Notes: generated by a model not told the origin, from the letters alone. A stretch of DNA of 6,927 bases from Bordetella parapertussis (GCA_945867725.1 CAMBJI010000107.1:1-6927), one strand, 5' to 3'. Numbered from the stretch's first letter, positions 1 through 6,295 are shown. A program made the numbers and translations.

Positions 1-99
1 TTATTCCTGCTGGCGGTGATCCGTTTTCTGCCCAGCGGCATCGGCTCCTTGTGGACAGCACGTTATGCGTCCACCCGGCAGAAAGGGGCGGCAACATGA
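1..99 (+). CDS. Branched-chain amino acid-type ABC transporter permease (LivM-like), C-terminal end only
   Basis: The reading frame is open from the first base and ends at TGA 97-99, giving the last 32 residues of a protein whose start lies outside the window. It begins with a hydrophobic stretch (LFLLAVIRFLPSGIGSLW) and ends in a short basic tail. A final membrane helix followed by an 'F-x-P-x-G-l-x-x-L-W' motif is typical of LivM/LivH permease C-termini. Its stop overlaps the ATG of the LivG-like ATPase (ATGA, 96-99), as expected in a livHMGF operon. LivM is preferred over LivH because the permease directly before livG is usually LivM. The fragment is too short to say more about substrate. 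Confidence 0.75.
   Translation, partial: LFLLAVIRFLPSGIGSLWTARYASTRQKGAAT
81..88 (+). promoter_or_regulatory. Ribosome binding site of the LivG-like gene
   Basis: GAAAGGGG lies 7 nt before the ATG at 96. It supports 96 as the start rather than the in-frame ATG at 51, which lies deep inside the permease gene and would add 15 residues with no family counterpart. Confidence 0.65.
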
Positions 100-869
100 C
101 AGCGCCATGCTCAGCCGTCGTCGCGCGCGGCGTACAAAAAAACTTTGGCGCGGTCACTGCGGCTGCCGACATTCATCTCGACATACCTCAGGGTCAACGC
201 GTCAGTCTGATCGGCAGTAACGGCGCCGGCAAAACCACGTTCGTCAACATGCTTACGGGTTACATCCGGCCCGATGCTGGCCAGATTCTGATCGACGGTG
301 ACGATATCGTTGGACTCGAACCAAGACAAATTGCCCGCATGGGTGTGGCGCGTTCTTTTCAGATACCTCAGCTTTACAAGGAGCTTTCGGTACTGGACAA
401 CATGCTCGCAGCGATCGCATCGCAACAGGGCGCATTATCGTTCTGGCGACCTGCAAAAAATACTGCTGCGATCGAACGCGCGCAATCCATGCTCGAGCGT
501 TTCGAGTTGGCTGCACATGAAGATCGACTGGTAGGCGAACTACCCGGCGGTGTACGCAAACTGCTGGATATCGCGATGGCCTTAACGCGCCAGCCTAAAG
601 TGCTACTGCTGGACGAGCCTACATCGGGCGTCTCTGCCGACGAAAAATTTCCGATGATGGACACGGTCATGCGTGCGCTCAACCAAGAAAATGTGACCGT
701 ACTTTTTGTTGAACATGACATGGATATCGTAGAACGCTACGCCGACCGCGTGGTCGCGTTTTACAGTGGTCGCATCATCGCCGACGATGTACCCCAGAAG
801 GCACTGGCCATGGGCGATGTCAAACGCTACGTCACCGGCGATTTCAGCGAAGCGCAAGATCATGCTTGA
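96..869 (+). CDS. livG: Branched-chain-type ABC transporter ATP-binding protein, LivG-like
   Basis: A cytoplasmic ATPase of 257 residues that would power import through LivH/LivM-type permeases. Visible motifs are Walker A GSNGAGKTT (residues 40-48), Q-loop Gln89 in SFQIPQ, Walker B VLLLDEP (169-175) and the H-loop VEHDMDIV with His207. Length and the VEHDM signature fit the LivG family. The ABC signature is odd: LPGGV (149-153) replaces the usual LSxGQ, so the Ser and Gln are lost. The rest of that region (RKLLDIAMAL) is normal, so this looks like a subgroup variant rather than decay. The start at 96 overlaps the permease stop by 4 bp, and the 3' end overlaps the LivF-like start by 8 bp, so the genes are probably translationally coupled. 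The gene symbol denotes family. The cargo could be an amino acid, an aromatic or other organic acid, or an amide. Confidence 0.88.
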   Translation: MTAPCSAVVARGVQKNFGAVTAAADIHLDIPQGQRVSLIGSNGAGKTTFVNMLTGYIRPDAGQILIDGDDIVGLEPRQIARMGVARSFQIPQLYKELSVLDNMLAAIASQQGALSFWRPAKNTAAIERAQSMLERFELAAHEDRLVGELPGGVRKLLDIAMALTRQPKVLLLDEPTSGVSADEKFPMMDTVMRALNQENVTVLFVEHDMDIVERYADRVVAFYSGRIIADDVPQKALAMGDVKRYVTGDFSEAQDHA

Positions 870-1509
870 GATTACCAACATCGCCGTTTCAATACAGTCC
901 GCGCAGGTTCTGCGCAGCGTGTCGCTGCAGGTAAGTCAGGGACAGATGATTGGTTTGATCGGTCGCAATGGCGCCGGCAAAACCACGACGCTGCGCGCGA
1001 TCATGGGTCACCTGCCACTGACCAGCGGCTCGATTCGTTTTGATGATCTGGATTTATCATCCCTGCCACGCCATGCACGTGCCGCCATGGGCATAGGCTA
1101 CATGCCTGAAGATCGCGGCTTGGTACCTGAACTGACCGTAGAAGAAAATATTCTGATCCCGCTGTGGGCTTCCAAAATGGCCAACACGGGGCCGCGTCTG
1201 AAGTTCGTCTACGAGGTCCTGCCCGAATTGCACGGCATGCGCGAGCGACGCGCGCTGCTGCTCTCGGGTGGTCAGCAAAAACTCGTCGCACTGGGACGTG
1301 CATTGGCTATCGGTACCCGTCTACTACTGCTCGATGAGCCCTTCGAAGGTGTGGCCCCGGCACTCTCGGCTCGTTTATCTGAAGTCATCGCCGGTCTGCG
1401 CGGCAGCGAGCTCTCGGTGCTGATTGCACAATCTGATCTGAATCATTCACGTAAGCTGCTCGACGCAGAAATTGTCATCGAGCGTGGTGCCAATTCGCCG
1501 GCTAGCTGA
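862..1509 (+). CDS. livF: Branched-chain-type ABC transporter ATP-binding protein, LivF-like
   Basis: The second ATPase of the transporter, 215 residues from ATG 862. Motifs are Walker A GRNGAGKTT (34-42), the LivF-type segment GYMPEDRGLVPELTVEEN (79-96), a canonical ABC signature LSGGQ (134-138) and Walker B LLLLDEP (154-160). LivF proteins usually carry VEQN where other ABC ATPases have the H-loop His. Here it reads IAQSD with Gln190, so Gln is kept but the Glu and Asn are not. The protein ends soon after that strand (VIERGANSPAS). It is roughly 20 residues shorter than typical LivF proteins (about 235) and lacks their usual C-terminal tail. An upstream in-frame ATG at 766 lies well inside livG, so 862 is chosen because it agrees with the family N-terminus. 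No strong Shine-Dalgarno is seen, and coupling to livG through the 8-bp overlap is likely. Confidence 0.86.
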   Translation: MLEITNIAVSIQSAQVLRSVSLQVSQGQMIGLIGRNGAGKTTTLRAIMGHLPLTSGSIRFDDLDLSSLPRHARAAMGIGYMPEDRGLVPELTVEENILIPLWASKMANTGPRLKFVYEVLPELHGMRERRALLLSGGQQKLVALGRALAIGTRLLLLDEPFEGVAPALSARLSEVIAGLRGSELSVLIAQSDLNHSRKLLDAEIVIERGANSPAS

Positions 1510-1543
1510 TCTTCATGAAACTCTCGCGCTCACGATTTTTCGC

Positions 1544-3121
1544 ATGATCGATTGGCGTCATCACATCACCCTGCCCGATACGCGCACCGAGACACACTTC
1601 GGTGACCGTTCGCTGCGCTGTTTTACGGTTCGCCCTCCTTCGTTTTATGCGATGTTCTCGCAAGCGGTCGCGACACGCCCTGACCACGAAGCACTGGCTT
1701 GCAATGATCAACGCTGGACTTATCAACAACTTGACGCTGAGGTCAATCGCATAGCGCATGGACTAGCAGCGCGTGGTCTGCAAGCCGGCGAGCGTGTGGT
1801 CATGTTCATCAGCAATCGCGCCGAGTTTGTATCGGTACTCTTCGCGCTGCAAAAACTGGGCGTGATTGCCGTACCGGTCGGCACCCGCGAGCAAGGTCCC
1901 GGACTGGCTTACATCGTTCAACAATGTGGTGCCGTCGGTATCGTCTTTGATGACGATCTCGCTGATCGTATTCCGGACAAGGTCACCGCACCCGCCCTGC
2001 GACTGCGCATTTCCACCGGCATCAAAGGCGAGACACTCGCCTCGCTCAACGGGCCCGATATTGCGCCAGCAATAGTCGATGAAGAAGCCTGTGCCTGCAT
2101 TTTGTACACCTCAGGCACCACCGGCAATCCCAAAGGCGCAATGCTCACGCATTTCAATATTGCGCATTCGGTGATTCATTTCGAGATCGCGCTGAAACTC
2201 AGTCACGAAGATCGCGCCGCATTGGCCGTACCCGCCAGTCATGTAACTGGCCTGATTGCATTGATTGCGGTGATGGTGCATGTGGCCGGCACGCTGGTGA
2301 TCGTGCCTGAGTTCAAGGCAGCGGCATTTGTTCAACTCGCCGCGCGCGAGCGCATCACCTACTCGCTACTGGTACCGGCGATGTATCAGCTCTGTCTGAT
2401 GCAGCCGGAATTTCGCACACTGGATCTGAGCCGCTGGCGTGTCGGCGGTTATGGCGGCGCTCCCATGCCCGTGCCCACCGTACAGTCACTGGCCGAAGCC
2501 GTGCCCGGACTCACACTGGTGAACTGCTACGGCTCTACTGAAGTCACCTCGCCTGCCACCATCATGCCGCTTGGGTTATCCGCGATTCACAACGACAGCG
2601 TTGGCATTGCGGTGCCCTGCGGTGACATCCGCGTGATGAATGACGAAGGTCAGCCGGTGGCGACGGGTGAATCTGGTGAACTTTGGATAGGCGGCCCGAT
2701 GGTGGTGCCGGGCTACTGGGATAACCCGGAAGCGACGGCCAAAGGTTTTGCCGAAGGCTGCTGGCGTTCGGGTGACATTGGCTCGATGGATGAACAAGGA
2801 CTGGTGCGCATCTTCGATCGCATCAAGGACATGATCAACCGCGGTGGTTTCAAGATTTATTCGGTTGAAGTGGAAAACGTGCTGATGTCGGTCCCCGGTG
2901 TCGTGGAAGCTGCGGTAGTTGGCCATCCCTGCCCCGTTCTTGGCGAGCGTGTGCATGCGTATCTGTACGCGACCGACAAAACGCTGACTGCGGACACGGT
3001 GCGCGCGCATTGTGCGGCGCGACTGGCTGATTACAAAGTGCCTGAGCAGGTGGTGTTGACTGAGGGTCCGCTGCCGAGAAATGCGAACGGAAAATTATTG
3101 AAGCGAGCGCTGCGTGGCTGA
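1544..3121 (+). CDS. AMP-forming acyl-CoA synthetase / acid-CoA ligase (ANL superfamily)
   Basis: A soluble 525-residue adenylate-forming ligase. The family activates a carboxylate with ATP to an acyl-AMP and transfers it to CoA. Core motifs are complete: P-loop YTSGTTGNPKG (188-198), YGGAPMP (303-309), YGSTE (329-333), the RSGD motif with ATP-ribose Asp411, hinge-region DRIKDMINRGG (425-435) and the C-terminal PRNANGK with catalytic Lys517. Substrate cannot be assigned; medium- or long-chain fatty acids and aromatic or other carboxylates are all possible. It follows the LivF-like gene by 34 bp on the same strand, so co-transcription with the transporter is likely. The start is uncertain. ATG 1544 fits the family N-terminus but has no clear ribosome binding site. 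In-frame GTG at 1484 and 1487 and TTG at 1472 would add 19-24 residues and overlap livF. Confidence 0.9.
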   Translation: MIDWRHHITLPDTRTETHFGDRSLRCFTVRPPSFYAMFSQAVATRPDHEALACNDQRWTYQQLDAEVNRIAHGLAARGLQAGERVVMFISNRAEFVSVLFALQKLGVIAVPVGTREQGPGLAYIVQQCGAVGIVFDDDLADRIPDKVTAPALRLRISTGIKGETLASLNGPDIAPAIVDEEACACILYTSGTTGNPKGAMLTHFNIAHSVIHFEIALKLSHEDRAALAVPASHVTGLIALIAVMVHVAGTLVIVPEFKAAAFVQLAARERITYSLLVPAMYQLCLMQPEFRTLDLSRWRVGGYGGAPMPVPTVQSLAEAVPGLTLVNCYGSTEVTSPATIMPLGLSAIHNDSVGIAVPCGDIRVMNDEGQPVATGESGELWIGGPMVVPGYWDNPEATAKGFAEGCWRSGDIGSMDEQGLVRIFDRIKDMINRGGFKIYSVEVENVLMSVPGVVEAAVVGHPCPVLGERVHAYLYATDKTLTADTVRAHCAARLADYKVPEQVVLTEGPLPRNANGKLLKRALRG

Positions 3122-3127
3122 TACGCG

Positions 3128-3164
3128 GCATCGGCGCTGATGCAGCACGAGAAATAAATTTTTT
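3128..3164 (+). terminator. Weak candidate terminator after the CoA ligase gene
   Basis: A short stem GCATC/GATGC (3128-3132 with 3139-3143, 6-nt loop) lies just after the ligase stop, and a run of six T follows at 3159-3164. The stem is only 5 bp and lies 15 nt from the T run, so it does not match a strong intrinsic terminator. Confidence 0.25.
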
Positions 3165-3184
3165 CTAGCTCACAACGAACGACG

Positions 3185-3211
3185 CTGGATCCCGGCCTGC
3201 GCCGGGATGAC
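3185..3211 (+). repeat. Dispersed palindromic repeat, copy 1
   Basis: The 27-bp unit contains an 8-bp perfect stem ATCCCGGC/GCCGGGAT (3189-3196 with 3201-3208) around the loop CTGC. From general knowledge, this core (CTGGATCCCGG...CCGGGATGAC) recurs as an intergenic repeat in many proteobacterial genomes. Its conceptual translations give strings such as VIPAQAGIQ, often mis-annotated as small proteins. Confidence 0.75.
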
Positions 3212-3244
3212 AGTAGTTGTTGAGGCCACGGTAAAATTCCAACC

Positions 3245-3266
3245 GTCATCACCTGCATGTGATGAC
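3245..3266. repeat. Perfect 8-bp hairpin inside the inverted-repeat element
   Basis: GTCATCAC (3245-3252) and GTGATGAC (3259-3266) are perfect reverse complements around the 6-nt loop CTGCAT. A separate 10-bp palindrome, TCGCATGCGA, follows at 3282-3291. Neither is followed by a T run, so they look like structural parts of the repeat element rather than intrinsic terminators. Confidence 0.55.
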
Positions 3267-3310
3267 TGCTGCGTGGGCGGGTCGCATGCGATCCGAATTC
3301 CCCACTCGCT

Positions 3311-3332
3311 CCCGGCGCAGGCCGGGATCCAG
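3311..3332 (-). repeat. Dispersed palindromic repeat, copy 2 (inverted)
   Basis: This is the exact reverse complement of 3185-3206. The inner edge is degenerate: the GATGAC end seen in copy 1 is not matched here (ctcgct before CCCGG), so its hairpin is one or two pairs shorter. Confidence 0.72.
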
Positions 3333-3385
3333 TGTCTTTGTTTGTGTACCAACCGCTCGAACCCTCAACAGACCAGCATCCGATA

Positions 3386-4687
3386 TCAGCCACCGATCAA
3401 AGGCAAAACATCCGCACCCGCATAACGCGCTCTCCCACCGAGCGCTTCCTCAATCCGCAGCAGCTCATTCCACTTCGCCATCCGCTCGCTACGAGCGAAT
3501 GAACCAACTTTGAGCTGCCCAGCGTTCCAGCCCACGGATAGGTGCGAAATCATCACATCTTCCGACTCACCCGAGCGTGCAGAGACAATGGTTGAAAAAC
3601 CACAAGCCTTGGCCGCCTGCAGTGCATCGAAGGTTTCACTGATCGTTCCTGCCTGATTAGGTTTGATCAGTACCGCATTGCAGGCTTTCTGTGCCGCTGC
3701 GTCACGCACTCGCGCGGCGTTGGTGACCAGGTAATCATCACCGATGATCTGCACCTTGTGACCTGCAGCCGCGGTAAATGCAATCATGCCGGCGGTATCG
3801 TCTTCGGCCACCGGATCTTCGATGGACAAAATCGGATACGTCGCCAACCAGCGTAGCAAAACCTCAATCCACTCGCCAGTGTCATACGAACGCTTCTCCA
3901 GACCCGGACGATACACGCCGCCGCTGCCGAATTCAGAGGCCGCGATATCCAGTGAAATCATCACCTCGCCATGGCGATAGCCCGCTTTCTCAATCGCGCG
4001 GGTGAGCATTTGCAGCGCTTCTTCATTGTTCGCAAAATCAGGCCACCAGCCGCCCTCATCGGCGACACCGGCACGGCGACCGGCATCGGCCATCAGATCA
4101 CCGGCGGCGCGATAGACTTCCGCCACCATCGCCAGCGCCTCTGCCATGCTCTGCGCACCAACGGGCATGACCAGCAAATCCTGAATATCGATACGACGAC
4201 CCGCGTGCGCGCCACCACCAAAAATTTGAATTTCCGGCAGCGGCAAGATCACTGATTGATTATCTGGCGCAGCAGTCGTGTTCAGCAGATAACGCCACAA
4301 GGGCAAGCGCTGCGATGCAGCTGCTGCATGCAAGACGGCCATGGAGGTCGCGATCAATGCGTTGCCACCCAGCCGCGCTTTGTTCGATGTACCGTCCAAC
4401 GCAATCAAGGTGTCATCCACCCCGCGCTGATCGAGCGCATCATGACCGATGATGGCTGGTGCAATCTCGCGCATGACATTGGCTATTGCCTGCTGTACGT
4501 CATGGCCGCCAAAGCTCGCACCACCATCACGCAACTCGATGGCTTCGTTGCTGCCGGTTGATGCACCAGCAGGCGCGATACCGCGACCCATCGTGCCGTC
4601 TTCAAGATGCACATCCACTTCCACGGTGGGTCGGCCACGCGAATCCCAGATACGTCGCGCCTGCAGTGATTGAATTCGCGTACTCAT
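3386..4687 (-). CDS. Enolase-family protein with altered active site; possible enolase paralogue
   Basis: A 433-residue protein of full enolase length. Family motifs are clear: SRGRPTVEVDV (16-26), AGASTG loop (40-45), GGGAHAG with His161, DEGG with Glu211, LDIAASEF with Asp247, SIEDP with Glu290, GDD with Asp317, IKPNQAGT with Lys342, and GQLKVG with Lys393. These match the yeast enolase metal ligands (Asp246, Glu295, Asp320) and the catalytic Glu211, Lys345, His159 and Lys396. Three near-invariant positions differ: yeast Ser39 is Ala40, Glu168 is Asp170, and His373 is Ala370. The phosphate-binding Arg-Ser after the lost His is kept (Arg371, Ser372). It is therefore probably a metal-dependent lyase or dehydratase on a phosphorylated acid, not safely a glycolytic 2-phosphoglycerate hydratase. 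The start at 4687 is set by an ATGA overlap with the kinase stop and by the ribosome binding site; the in-frame ATG at 4708 lies upstream of that site. The usual housekeeping neighbours of eno (pyrG, kdsA, ftsB) are absent. Confidence 0.88.
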   Translation of the reverse strand: MSTRIQSLQARRIWDSRGRPTVEVDVHLEDGTMGRGIAPAGASTGSNEAIELRDGGASFGGHDVQQAIANVMREIAPAIIGHDALDQRGVDDTLIALDGTSNKARLGGNALIATSMAVLHAAAASQRLPLWRYLLNTTAAPDNQSVILPLPEIQIFGGGAHAGRRIDIQDLLVMPVGAQSMAEALAMVAEVYRAAGDLMADAGRRAGVADEGGWWPDFANNEEALQMLTRAIEKAGYRHGEVMISLDIAASEFGSGGVYRPGLEKRSYDTGEWIEVLLRWLATYPILSIEDPVAEDDTAGMIAFTAAAGHKVQIIGDDYLVTNAARVRDAAAQKACNAVLIKPNQAGTISETFDALQAAKACGFSTIVSARSGESEDVMISHLSVGWNAGQLKVGSFARSERMAKWNELLRIEEALGGRARYAGADVLPLIGG

Positions 4688-5685
4688 ACAGCAAGTTCCT
4701 CTTTCCATGCGGCGCGCATATCAGCGAGCCTGGTTGCGGGTGACAAAAGCCAGCGGCGTGCAAAGGCACGCAGCTGCGCTCGGTTCGATTCAGTCAGATA
4801 TTCCAAAGGTGATTTACCGTCTACGCGCGCAAGCAAAATCGCCGCCAGCAGTGTCGCGATGCGCGCCTCAATGGCCGCGACGCTTTCCCAATCCACGCCA
4901 GCGAGATAGTGTTTGGTAAAGGCATCGAAACAGGCCAGATAATCTTCCGTCGATGCAGGCCGCCACAGGCATTTGGCGATCAGGTGCGTCAAGCAAAACG
5001 CGGTATCAAACGCCGGATCACCATACACCGCGCACTCGGCATCGAGAAAGATGGGACCCACGGGGCCGGCTAGGATATTTTTAGGGCTGATGTCGCCGTG
5101 AATCAGCGTAATACGGTTGCTCGCCGTCTGTTCAATCAATGCCTGCAGCATCGGCGCACAATCTGCATGCACTTTCGCGGTAGCGCCGAAATAAGGATCT
5201 AATCGTAGCTCGAAGAAATTACGGTCATAAGCAAAGCGCTCGGCTAGCGCAGGCTGGTTCGCTGTCGCCGCATGAATCGCTACCAACTGACGCGCCACCT
5301 GCGCTGCAAACTCCGAACTGACATGACCATCACGTAGCTGTATTTTCCAGACCGGGTGCTGCTCGGGTGCTAGCCACTGCATCGCGAAACAATACGACTG
5401 CGCATCCTCACCCAAAATAGCGGGCACTGCTTGCGGTAAGGTCTGGGCAACTTCGCGTATCCAGGCCAGCTCGGCATGATTGCGCGCCAGCGGCGCACTC
5501 CAGTGAGAGGCTACTTTCAATTCAGGCAGGGCTTGTTTGATGCACAAAGGGCCGTTACGCGTTTCAACGCGCACGATGAGCGAAGAGACGCCACCGGTCA
5601 GGGGCACGATCTCGGGATGTTCCTCGGCGGCTGCCAGTCCCATGCGAACCAGCGCGGGCAGCACGACGCTTGCCTCGTTGGCCAT
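4684..5685 (-). CDS. APH/choline-kinase-fold phosphotransferase
   Basis: A soluble 333-residue small-molecule kinase of the aminoglycoside phosphotransferase (APH) family. Visible features are a glycine-rich LTGGVSS (29-35), the likely ATP-binding Lys50 in LCIK, the catalytic loop LIHGDISPKN (194-203, Asp198 and Asn203), and the metal-binding FLDAEC with Asp215 followed by YGDPAFD (221-227). The HGD....N and D-x-E-x-x-x-YGDP-x-FD arrangement resembles metabolic members such as methylthioribose or homoserine/choline-type kinases, so an antibiotic-resistance role is not implied. The acceptor alcohol cannot be identified. Its TGA shares bases with the ATG of the enolase-like gene, so the two are almost certainly one operon and probably successive steps. 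ATG 5685 lacks a strong Shine-Dalgarno (a weak AAGAAAG lies too far upstream), but the alignment of the N-lobe with the family supports it. Confidence 0.82.
   Translation of the reverse strand: MANEASVVLPALVRMGLAAAEEHPEIVPLTGGVSSLIVRVETRNGPLCIKQALPELKVASHWSAPLARNHAELAWIREVAQTLPQAVPAILGEDAQSYCFAMQWLAPEQHPVWKIQLRDGHVSSEFAAQVARQLVAIHAATANQPALAERFAYDRNFFELRLDPYFGATAKVHADCAPMLQALIEQTASNRITLIHGDISPKNILAGPVGPIFLDAECAVYGDPAFDTAFCLTHLIAKCLWRPASTEDYLACFDAFTKHYLAGVDWESVAAIEARIATLLAAILLARVDGKSPLEYLTESNRAQLRAFARRWLLSPATRLADMRAAWKEELAV
4696..4702 (-). promoter_or_regulatory. Ribosome binding site of the enolase-like gene
   Basis: On the minus strand AGAGGAA lies 8 nt before the ATG at 4687, inside the last codons of the kinase gene. 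It decides in favour of ATG 4687 and supports translational coupling of the pair. Confidence 0.7.
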
Positions 5686-5754
5686 GCGTGTCAGGCTTTC
5701 TTGTTATGGGGCGCAGCGATTCAGCGTTTTGCGCCTTGTTTTGAACGTAGCGAC

Positions 5755-5760
5755 ACTATA
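5755..5760 (-). promoter_or_regulatory. Possible -10 element upstream of the kinase-enolase pair
   Basis: TATAGT on the minus strand matches the sigma-70 -10 consensus at 5 of 6 positions and lies about 70 bp before the kinase start. The hexamer 17 bp upstream (GGTCCC) does not resemble a -35 box, so the assignment is weak. The 151-bp gap between the J-domain gene and the kinase (5686-5836) shows no convincing terminator, so read-through from the J-domain gene is also possible. Confidence 0.2.
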
Positions 5761-5836
5761 CCTGACGAGAAAACACGGGGACCTCATTGCCAATGTCTGA
5801 CAGTCGACCCTCCTGCGACAAAGCGCAACCGTACGC

Positions 5837-6295
5837 TCAGAGCTGAAAAATCAGCACAAGGACGACGCCGGTGAACGCAATCGATGCCCATAAAGCCAAA
5901 GCACGTGGCTGATACAGCACCCACTGCAGGACGCCACTGCGTTTTGTATGAACTAAGGGTCGCATACGGTGGGCAGTTTTTGGCGCGGATCTTTGAGGGG
6001 ATGACCGGCGTCGCTCCCGACCGTTCCAGTGCGGCGGCACTCGCTCGGCGCTCCGCGCCTGCTCAACTGCCTCGGCCTTCGCTATCCATTGATCATGTTG
6101 TCGACGCTTGTCCGGATTTGACAATACTTCATACGCTGCATTAATGATTTGGAAGGTCTGGGTTGCTTTCGGGTGTCCATCGTGCCGGTCGGGATGAAAC
6201 TGCTGGCACAGTATCTTGTAGGCTGCCCGAATGACCTCAGGTGGCGCGTTGCGCGTCACCTTAAGATTATCGTAATGCGTATGTGGACCGTTCAT
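5837..6295 (-). CDS. J-domain protein with C-terminal membrane anchor (DnaJ-like, type III/C)
   Basis: A 152-residue protein. The N-terminal J domain (about 5-70) starts THYDNLKVTRNAPPEVIRAA, carries the essential HPD at 34-36 in QFHPDRH, and continues with FQIINAAYEVLSNPDKRRQHD (48-68). J domains bind DnaK-type Hsp70 and stimulate its ATPase. A basic, Pro/Ser/Arg-rich linker (about 75-120, including RERRRSS) leads to a hydrophobic helix at 131-151 (ALALWASIAFTGVVLVLIFQL region) that ends at the C-terminus. There is no Gly/Phe region, zinc finger or client-binding domain, so it is not DnaJ or CbpA. The layout implies a tail-anchored protein with the J domain in the cytoplasm, recruiting Hsp70 to the inner membrane. 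The gene runs in the same direction as the kinase but 151 bp away, and is divergent from the MFS gene. ATG 6295 is followed directly by the J domain; its ribosome binding site is weak. Confidence 0.88.
   Translation of the reverse strand: MNGPHTHYDNLKVTRNAPPEVIRAAYKILCQQFHPDRHDGHPKATQTFQIINAAYEVLSNPDKRRQHDQWIAKAEAVEQARSAERVPPHWNGRERRRSSPQRSAPKTAHRMRPLVHTKRSGVLQWVLYQPRALALWASIAFTGVVLVLIFQL

Larger units (their letters stand above)
3171..3346. repeat. Composite inverted-repeat element (MITE-like or paired dispersed repeat) between convergent genes
   Basis: Two arms, 3185-3206 and 3311-3332, are exact reverse complements over 22 bp. The outer flanks (3171-3184 against 3333-3346) continue the symmetry at 10 of 14 positions, giving arms of about 36 bp. 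Between the arms are 104 bp with additional palindromes. There is no coding potential for a transposase. The element lies in the 264-bp gap (3122-3385) between the convergently transcribed ligase and enolase-like genes, where it could act as a two-way transcription barrier. It may be a small non-autonomous mobile element or two independently inserted copies of one dispersed repeat. Confidence 0.6.

Noticed and set aside
51..95. N-terminal extension of the LivG-like protein from ATG 51
   Set aside because: It would overlap the permease gene by about 50 bp and has no family counterpart. ATG 96 has a good ribosome binding site and an ATGA overlap.
2576..3010. Long open frame antisense to the CoA ligase gene
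   Set aside because: It lies entirely within a well-supported gene with all ANL motifs and encodes a His/Arg-rich sequence typical of a shadow frame.
3170..3425. Overlapping short frames in the intergenic gap with translations such as VIPAQAGIQ
   Set aside because: These strings come from reading through the dispersed palindromic repeat. The frames have no ribosome binding site, overlap the enolase-like gene end, and look like typical spurious repeat-derived ORFs.
3386..4687. Housekeeping glycolytic enolase (eno)
   Set aside because: Three near-invariant active-site positions are changed and the usual pyrG/kdsA/ftsB context is absent. Not fully excluded, since the rest of the genome is not visible.
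4684..5685. Aminoglycoside resistance gene
   Set aside because: The APH fold is shared by many metabolic kinases. Coupling to an enolase-like gene and the absence of mobile-element context argue for a metabolic role.
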